NCBI GenBank assembly: GCA_001970855.1
Contig: LSSN01001674.1
Location: 1-15,509 of the forward strand
Direction: 5' to 3'
DNA from: Smittium culicis
Lineage: Eukaryota; Kickxellomycota; Harpellomycetes; Harpellales; Legeriomycetaceae
Length of the DNA stretch: 15,509 nucleotides
Notes under the pieces: model-generated
Seen by the model: only the letters and a program-made list of their open reading frames with translations
What the model was told of the DNA's origin: nothing
Database searches by the model: none
Position numbers and translations under genes: made by a program
Shown here: piece by piece, positions 11,767 to 15,509 of the stretch
Position numbering within the stretch: the first letter of the stretch is position 1
Layout: the number at the start of each line of letters is the position of its first letter

Positions 11767-12015
11767 AAAAAAAAAAAAAGCTCTCAGTATGCGTGTAAAT
11801 TAGTAGGCAACATTTACAGCATTAGTGCAGATGCATCGAGTCGCGATGTTCATTGCAGAGTTGTTTCACAGAGATCAGCTGGAGTAGTCTGCTTTTTTGA
11901 AGTGCGCTGCACAGAAAGGGTAGAGGTGGGGAATCAAAATGTCTCTGGCTTTGGGATACGTTTCACTCGGCCTCGCTCGCCGCATCCATACCATTTTCTC
12001 TCTTGGTTGTATTAG
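11767..12015 (+). CDS. ATG-less 82-codon open frame, possible exon
   Basis: From a TAA at 11764 to TAG at 12013-12015 one + frame is open for 82 codons but contains no ATG. It could therefore only be an internal or 3' exon. Composition is mixed, with several Cys, Val, Arg and Ser residues, and the 3' part (GIRFTRPRSPHPYHF) comes from a CpG-rich stretch around 11957-11990. The neighbourhood is the most GC-balanced of the window, so an open frame of this size is not expected often but can occur by chance. No pyrimidine-rich acceptor precedes it; a run of 15 A does. It conflicts with the exon proposed at 11807-11887. Confidence 0.2.
   Translation, partial: KKKKSSQYACKLVGNIYSISADASSRDVHCRVVSQRSAGVVCFFEVRCTERVEVGNQNVSGFGIRFTRPRSPHPYHFLSWLY
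11807..11887 (+). CDS. Possible alternative terminal exon of gene 1
   Basis: After an AG at 11805-11806 a phase-0 frame reads 26 codons (ATFTALVQMHRV, then AMFIAELFHRDQLE) and ends at TAG 11885-11887. The peptide has a balanced, amphipathic, helix-like composition rather than a base-skew composition, and phase 0 matches the donor at 11547. The AELF core is loosely like helices in alpha-helical repeat proteins, which is too little to name a family. Other acceptors nearby (11819, 11830) are also usable. An overlapping frame (11767-12012) competes for the same bases, so at most one of them is likely to be coding. Confidence 0.25.
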   Translation, partial: ATFTALVQMHRVAMFIAELFHRDQLE

Positions 12016-12450
12016 CTCTTTTTTTTTCTTCTTTCATTAATTGATGAGAAGGTCTAGTTCCATTTTGAAGTTAACAATCGCACAACATTTTGTTTTTTTT
12101 TTTTTCCAATCTGCAAAGCTAGATTCCATTCCACCAACCCCCCCCCCACCCTCCCTGATTTTTTTATGCTTAGTTTACAATCGAACGTTTATATAATATT
12201 TGCTTTGCGCTCCGTTTTTGGACTAAATATAAAAAAAAGAAGGGTAAGAGTTTGAGAAGGGTAAATAGGAATAGGTAGTGAGCATAACGTTAACAATTGG
12301 GTCAGATCATTAAACAGGCATTCAAATGCGTGAGTATTTAAAATTCCAGATTTAAAGGGCGCGTGTTGGTTCAAAGTGGGATTGAATCGATAATTTTCCA
12401 GATCTTTGCAGCAATTCAGCTTTAAATGCTTTATTAGTTGTTTGCCCTAT

Positions 12451-12463
12451 CTTTCTTTCTTTC
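12451..12463. repeat. (CTTT)n microsatellite
   Basis: Three CTTT units lead into a T run, as part of a longer pyrimidine tract. Confidence 0.7.
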
Positions 12464-12606
12464 TTTTTTTTTATATCAGCAGTTCAAGCCTTACTTCTGC
12501 TCCTGCAATCTCTCAAATTCTTCCCCTCTTTTTTTTTTTTATTCTTTCATACACGCTGATGAAATAAATCTATTGAGCTTGACAAATCTGCGTAACCGAC
12601 ATTTCA

Positions 12607-12628
12607 AAAAATAAAATAAAATAAAATA
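12607..12628. repeat. (AAAAT)n microsatellite
   Basis: Four AAAAT copies are followed by a C and then a run of A. There is no sign of a coding role. Confidence 0.8.
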
Positions 12629-12680
12629 CAAAAAAAAAACCAAAATTTCATAGTATAACTTCCTCTAAACACCTTTTCCA

Positions 12681-12938
12681 TTTAGCCGTATTGTTTGACG
12701 CCATCTCATCCAATCACTTGCATTCAAAATTTAGTTTGACACCTTTATATTCGATTTAGTTTGACGCCATTTTATCCCTTTTAGATTGGCACTATTTTAT
12801 CCTTTTAGATTGCCGCCTTTTTATCCTTTAACGCTAGACAACCCCCTTTTTTGTCCTTTTAGATGGACACTTCTTTTTTGCCCTTTTAGATGGGCACTTC
12901 TTTTTTGCCCTTTTAGATAGACACTTCTTTTTTATCTG
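12681..12938. repeat. Degenerate 24-27-bp minisatellite, about nine to ten units
   Basis: The anchor TTTAG (TTTAA in one unit) recurs at 12681, 12730, 12755, 12780, 12804, 12828, 12858, 12885 and 12912. Spacings are 49 (about two units), 25, 25, 24, 24, 30, 27 and 27. The last three units are nearly identical (TTTTAGATGGACACTTC plus six T), while the left units carry an older variant (TTTAGTTTGACGCC). Divergence therefore falls from left to right, as if the array had been growing at its right end. A stray relative (TTGACGCC) lies at about 13326. From 12780 on, the spacings are all multiples of three, and both strands have open stretches across the newest units. Confidence 0.85.
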
Positions 12939-12965
12939 CGCTGATAAGATACTGCCTTCCATCAT
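12834..12965 (-). CDS. Small basic Cys/Lys repeat ORF, speculative
   Basis: On the minus strand ATGATG at 12960-12965 opens a 43-codon frame that ends at TAG 12834-12836. The first ten residues (MMEGSILSAQ) come from unique sequence. Then follow three 9-residue repeats, IKKKCLSKR and twice AKKKCPSKR, and a tail TKKGVV. The same frame continues past the stop into older units (IKRRQSKR, then IK with a stop and CQSKR), so the register was kept while stops appeared. The product would be strongly basic with evenly spaced Cys. The opposite strand reads LLDGHFFFA-type repeats over the same bases, so openness is partly a property of the repeat. I do not recognise a family; a chance ORF is the default view. 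Confidence 0.15.
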   Translation of the reverse strand: MMEGSILSAQIKKKCLSKRAKKKCPSKRAKKKCPSKRTKKGVV

Positions 12966-12997
12966 ATTATTTTTAAAGCCCTGTTAGTGGTTGTAGA

Positions 12998-13207
12998 TTA
13001 TAAATGAAAAGGGAAAAGAAAAAGTTCCCTGAGCTCCTGAATTAATGCCAGCCTTTTATGTAATTTCTGTAATCTATAGCCACTTACATAATGCAGACAT
13101 CTTTTTTTCTTGCAAGTATTGTGCTGATTTAATCTCGTCATTTTTCCACAGCGCTGATTTAGCCCTGAATTAATGCTGCAAGTCTCGATCTCTTTTTCAT
13201 TGCACAA
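12998..13207 (-). CDS. Possible small ORF or exon, low confidence
   Basis: A minus-strand frame is open for about 69 codons from a TTG at 13205-13207; the first ATG lies about 22 codons in. Unlike most frames here it has a balanced, charged composition with five Cys and a basic, Leu-rich 3' part (LHKRLALIQELREL). It contains internal sequence repeats: the + strand word CCTGAATTAATGC occurs near 13036 and 13165, and GCTGATTTA occurs near 13121 and 13153. There is no obvious acceptor or promoter upstream. I do not recognise the product, and it may be chance. Confidence 0.15.
   Translation of the reverse strand: MCNEKEIETCSINSGLNQRCGKMTRLNQHNTCKKKRCLHYVSGYRLQKLHKRLALIQELRELFLFPFHL
13056..13091. 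repeat. 8-bp inverted repeat, 20-bp loop
   Basis: TTATGTAA at 13056-13063 is perfectly complementary to TTACATAA at 13084-13091. The stem is AT-rich and weak, and no T tract follows it. I assign no function. Confidence 0.4.
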
Positions 13208-13348
13208 ATTCTCTGCCCTTTATTTCTGCTGCTTTTTTCCCACTCATTTCTATTTAATCTTTTCCTACTCATTTTCTATTTATTATTTTCCATCTAATAT
13301 TTTCCAATTCCATTTTCATATTTCTTGACGCCGTTTCTGCCAGTCTCG

Positions 13349-13401
13349 CTGTCGAGTTTTTTCCTAATAAAAACTTGTCTGCTGAAAAATCTACTCGACA
13401 G
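13349..13401. repeat. 9-bp GC-containing inverted repeat
   Basis: CTGTCGAGT (13349-13357) pairs perfectly with ACTCGACAG (13393-13401) across a 35-bp AT-rich loop. It stands out because the neighbourhood has few G. It could be a protein-binding dyad or a hairpin, or it may be coincidental. Confidence 0.5.
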
Positions 13402-14096
13402 ATAATATATATGCTTTTTCCCGCCCTTTCCTCTCCCCCTATTCACTATCTCTATTTTTGTAAATTTATTCTTTTTTTTTTTTTATAGCTCTGTGTATCA
13501 AACTCGCTTTCTGAAATTCTGTTTTCTGTGCAGATCTGCCCTCTATTTGATATTACACTTCAAACCACTTTCTATTATTTTGTCTATATTTTCATCTCTC
13601 CTTTTCTCATATATACATTTATTATTTACTTTTTTTTCCTCTATCAATTCAATACTCTCTCTTCTCTCTCTCCCCCCTTTTTTTATCCTCTATTTACCTT
13701 TTTCTTTATCTTTTCTAAAGCACCTTCACTAACTTTATCTCTCGCTCCATATCTCGTCCCCCCCCCCATTCAACCTCAATTTATATGGATTTTTGCCACC
13801 TACACTATTTACCGCTTCGCAAAAAACATTCGCTTCAACTCAAACACCACAATCAAGTCCAGTTTTAAATGCTTTCCTGCTATTAATACATCTCCAACTC
13901 CAACTTTTACCCCTAATTATCTTGCTCCTGATATACTATTCTCTCCTTCAAAATATATCACACAACCCTCACCTATTTATTGCTCAAACTACTTCTCAAA
14001 TATACCCTTGTATACTTGTATATTACCATTCAATCCTCCTTCTCTTATCCCTCAACACAAACCCCTCTTTCAAATCCTTTCTTTACCAACATACAC

Positions 14097-14112
14097 TTTT
14101 TTTTTAAAAAAA
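14097..14112. repeat. T9-A7 junction
   Basis: Nine T run directly into seven A, about 530 bp upstream of the start codon of the repeat-protein gene. Confidence 0.6.
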
Positions 14113-14610
14113 GATTCATTTGTTAAAGAAAGTATACACTGCCCAATTTAAAATATATCTATTTCAGCTTCTAAAATTCTCAACCCGGCTATTTGAATAC
14201 CCTACTCCCCAAATTCAACACCATATACCCATCAATAAAACTCTCATATAGCCCTACACGAGAAAATACCTACCCTATTCATCATATTTAAATAAATCAA
14301 TTATAATCCCTCCTGGTTTTATATCTCTGAATTTATCTATACTCGAATTACTATAAAAATAATTCAAAGCAACTCTTCAAAGAACTAAAAATTTTAATCA
14401 ATATATCTGCCTCAATTTATTTCAATGATAAAATTCTAATCATTAAATACTCATCCAATCGTTACTATAAAATATACCCTTATTCCTCTAACCCTCCCCT
14501 CCTCCTACCCGCTTTTTAACTATCCATCAATACTGCCCTCAAAAACTAATTCCACTTACTTTTTCTTTTTAATTTCCACAAAAATTAATCAAAATCTTAT
14601 TTAGAATTTC

Positions 14611-14640
14611 TTTTTTTTTTTTTTGGAGGGAAAAAAAAAA
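14611..14640 (+). promoter_or_regulatory. T14-GGAGGG-A10 inverted element next to the start codon
   Basis: Fourteen T, the six bases GGAGGG and ten A end four bases before the ATG at 14645. The arms can pair over ten bases with a G-rich loop. If transcribed, this would put an oligo(U)/oligo(A) hairpin, or simply an A-rich leader, against the start codon. If transcription starts at or after the GGAGGG, the T run would be a promoter poly(dA:dT) tract and the leader would be very short. The G-rich loop is conspicuous in a G-poor region. Confidence 0.45.
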
Positions 14641-14644
14641 TTAA

Positions 14645-15354
14645 ATGGAACTTAACAAGTACGATTGGACTGCACATCAACTCGATTCTGACCATCCATA
14701 TAAATTTCACCAACTAAACTCTGGTCATCCATCCAAATTCTACCAGCTAGACCCTGACCACTCATTCAGATTCAACCAGATAGACCCTGACCACCCTTCC
14801 AGGTTCAACCAAACTGACCAACAACTACACTACCAGAAATATCAGGACAACTCTTACTTCGATACTCGTTCCCAAAACTCTAATCTTCCCCAAATGTCCC
14901 GCTTCTACAGCAAATCAAACACTGAAAACGGATATACTTACGCCCCTAATGCCCTATCTGATTTCCCCGATAACAACAACAACCCCGCTGTTTCTAATAC
15001 CAGCCACCCATCAGCTAACTCCAACCACAATTCCGTCTATGACCCAATTGCTGACAGCCAGTTCTTCTTATCCCAAAAGAATAATTCAAACTTGCCCAGA
15101 AATGACCCCTCTAATCCAAATAATTACTACCTAGATACTTTACAAAACTACGACAACTCCCACCACCCAAGGTAAATCCCCCTATTCACTCAATCTCTTC
15201 TGCTTTATTATTTCTCTTATTATATGTTTAAACTTCCTTCTAAACCACTATTCCTCTCCCCCCCCCATCTCTCTTTTAGCAATAGAGGCGATTTTTACTT
15301 ATCCCCACTAGGAATCAAAAATGAGTATAACGCCTCAAACTCATCAAATCCAAG
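14645..15354 (+). CDS. Asn/Ser/Asp/Pro-rich repeat protein, 5' part, two exons (gene 2)
   Basis: Exon 1 is 14645-15171 (ATG start, 175 codons plus two bases) and exon 2 is 15280-15354 (75 nt). Splicing gives AG+C (Ser) and the frame continues SNRGDFYLSPLGIKN to a second donor, AAG|GTAATT, so the gene runs past the window. Residues 11-54 are four 11-residue repeats: HQLDSDHPYKF, HQLNSGHPSKF, YQLDPDHSFRF and NQIDPDHPSRF, followed by a partial NQTD. The rest is low-complexity Asn, Ser, Asp, Pro and Gln, with a looser aromatic module (SYFDTRS, SQFFLSQ, NYYLDTL, GDFYLSP), two SNLP motifs and an Asn run at 110-113. Gly, Val, Glu and Cys are nearly absent, matching the low G content of the strand. 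I see no signal peptide or membrane segment in this part. It is probably largely disordered, at least at the N-terminus. An RGD tripeptide in exon 2 has no supporting context. I do not recognise the family. Confidence 0.7.
14675..14806 (+). repeat. 33-bp coding tandem repeat, four units
   Basis: Four 33-bp units encode the 11-residue repeat of gene 2 with consensus [HYN]Q[LI][DN][SP][DG]H[PS]x[KR]F. Units 3 and 4 share the most, both containing QxDPDH. Silent and conservative changes between units suggest that the peptide pattern has been kept. A fifth unit breaks off after NQTD. Confidence 0.85.
15172..15279 (+). other. 108-nt intron of the repeat-protein gene
   Basis: It starts GTAAAT and ends in a C/T tract and TTTTAG, in phase 2. 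A likely branch site is CTAAAC at about 15239-15244, some 35 bases before the acceptor. The pyrimidine tract contains nine C in a row (15258-15266), which is unusual because such tracts are normally T-rich. An in-frame TAA at 15173-15175 would truncate the protein if the intron were retained. Confidence 0.75.
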
Positions 15355-15509
15355 GTAATTATTTACACTCATTAACCCATCTCCCTTTATCTTTAATAAA
15401 AATTCCATCACATAACTTCTTTTATTCAAACCCTTCCCTCCTCCCCCCTCTCCAAACATCCCCTTTATATTTACTATCATAATCATTACATACTCCCCCC
15501 CCCCCCCCC
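15355..15509 (+). other. Start of a second intron, cut by the window end
   Basis: The donor is GTAATT after AAG, in phase 2 like the first intron, so the 75-nt exon between them is symmetric and could be skipped or duplicated without shifting the frame. The sequence continues C/T-rich and ends in 15 C (15495-15509). No acceptor is present, so the intron is longer than 155 nt unless the C run marks an assembly break. Confidence 0.55.

Larger units (their letters stand above)
12016..12680. other. Intergenic stretch, mostly T-rich with a G-rich patch
   Basis: The + strand is T- and C-rich, with a run of 10 C at 12138-12147 and repeated T tracts. It is interrupted at about 12190-12400 by sequence that is G-rich again. 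The minus-strand frame in that patch (12189-12374, 61 codons from a TTG) includes a tract like a 3' splice site, but it has no matching donor and is not listed as a gene. Simple repeats at 12451-12463 and 12607-12628 complete the content. Confidence 0.5.
13208..14610. other. Pyrimidine- and C-rich upstream region of the repeat-protein gene
   Basis: About 1.4 kb in which the + strand is strongly C/T-rich and G-poor, with C runs (six C at 13672-13677, ten C at 13758-13767) and long T tracts; the part nearest the gene turns A/C-rich. Long open + frames exist (13528-14151, 207 codons, and overlapping frames at 13493-13732 and 13793-14107). They are low-complexity Phe/Leu/Ser/Pro/Tyr/Ile sequence open in more than one frame at once. 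All stop codons need at least two purines, so a pyrimidine-rich strand stays open without selection. I treat the stretch as upstream or regulatory sequence. CT-rich tracts upstream of starts are common in fungal promoters, which is only a loose analogy. Confidence 0.5.

Noticed and set aside
11869..11880. ACAGAGATCAGC, similar to the ACAGAGA box region of U6 snRNA
   Set aside because: The bases that should follow in U6 (the AGC-containing catalytic region and the internal stem-loop) are absent, and the match is short.
11939..12040. 33-codon ATG frame, MSLALGYVSLGL onwards
   Set aside because: It is short, ends in encoded poly-Phe from a T tract, and overlaps two other candidate frames without support.
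12189..12374. 61-codon minus-strand frame
   Set aside because: It starts at a TTG and includes a tract like an intron end (CTTCTTTTTTTTATATTTAG). It lies in the locally G-rich patch that makes the minus strand stop-poor, and no matching donor was found.
12681..12938. CRISPR-like array
   Set aside because: Units are contiguous and degenerate with no unique spacers between conserved repeats, and the genome is eukaryotic in character.
13528..14151. 207-codon + strand open frame, with overlapping frames at 13493-13732 and 13793-14107
   Set aside because: The product is low-complexity Phe/Leu/Ser/Pro/Tyr/Ile, and two frames are open at once. Stop codons need purines, so a C/T-rich strand is open by composition alone.
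14949..15134. 61-codon + strand frame inside exon 1 of the repeat-protein gene
   Set aside because: It is an out-of-frame shadow of the 176-codon frame.
15283..15294. RGD tripeptide as a cell-adhesion motif in exon 2
   Set aside because: A three-residue match in a protein of unknown location, without a secretion signal, is not evidence of function.
15295..15486. 63-codon minus-strand frame
   Set aside because: It is antisense to exon 2 and intron 2 of the better supported repeat-protein gene.

Overview
The window looks like nuclear DNA from an AT-rich eukaryote with compact spliceosomal introns. The clearest evidence is the gene entering from the right. It has a 108-nt intron bounded by GTAAAT and a pyrimidine tract ending TTTTAG, and the reading frame continues exactly across the junction. 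A fungus or other unicellular eukaryote would fit, but nothing here fixes the lineage. I see no rRNA, tRNA, CRISPR array, recognisable transposon or bacterial-style operon.

Layout. (1) Bases 1-412 hold a somewhat GC-richer left end carrying two diverged copies of a ~114-bp sequence about 275 bp apart. (2) About 413-8450 is an extremely AT-rich block with no convincing gene; it could be a regional centromere, a mutationally degraded transposon desert or another heterochromatic block. (3) About 8450-11100 is still AT-rich, but its + strand is visibly G- and purine-rich, with runs of 10-11 G and a 51-bp tandem repeat. (4) About 11100-12050 is the most complex, most GC-balanced part. It holds a probable + strand gene of unknown family (core exon 11261-11546, short intron, then 11593-11640) and further possible exons downstream. 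(5) About 12050-14640 is mostly T- and C-rich on the + strand, with runs of 10 C, a degenerate 24-27-bp minisatellite at 12681-12938, and several small low-confidence reading frames. (6) 14645-15509 is the 5' part of a + strand gene for an Asn/Ser/Asp/Pro/Gln-rich repeat protein. It has four 11-residue repeats, one complete intron and a second intron that runs off the window, which ends in a run of 15 C.

The unifying oddity is strand asymmetry. The + strand goes from G/A-rich on the left to C/T-rich on the right, changing over near 11.95 kb, with homopolymer G runs only on the left and long homopolymer C runs only on the right. This bias also reaches into the right-hand gene, whose product is almost free of Gly, Val, Glu and Cys. 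A second theme is three separate tandem arrays whose repeat lengths are wholly or mostly multiples of three (51, 24/27/30 and 33 bp), although only the 33-bp array is convincingly coding. I could not identify a defined multi-gene system: the two supported genes are of unknown function and nothing shows that they act together.
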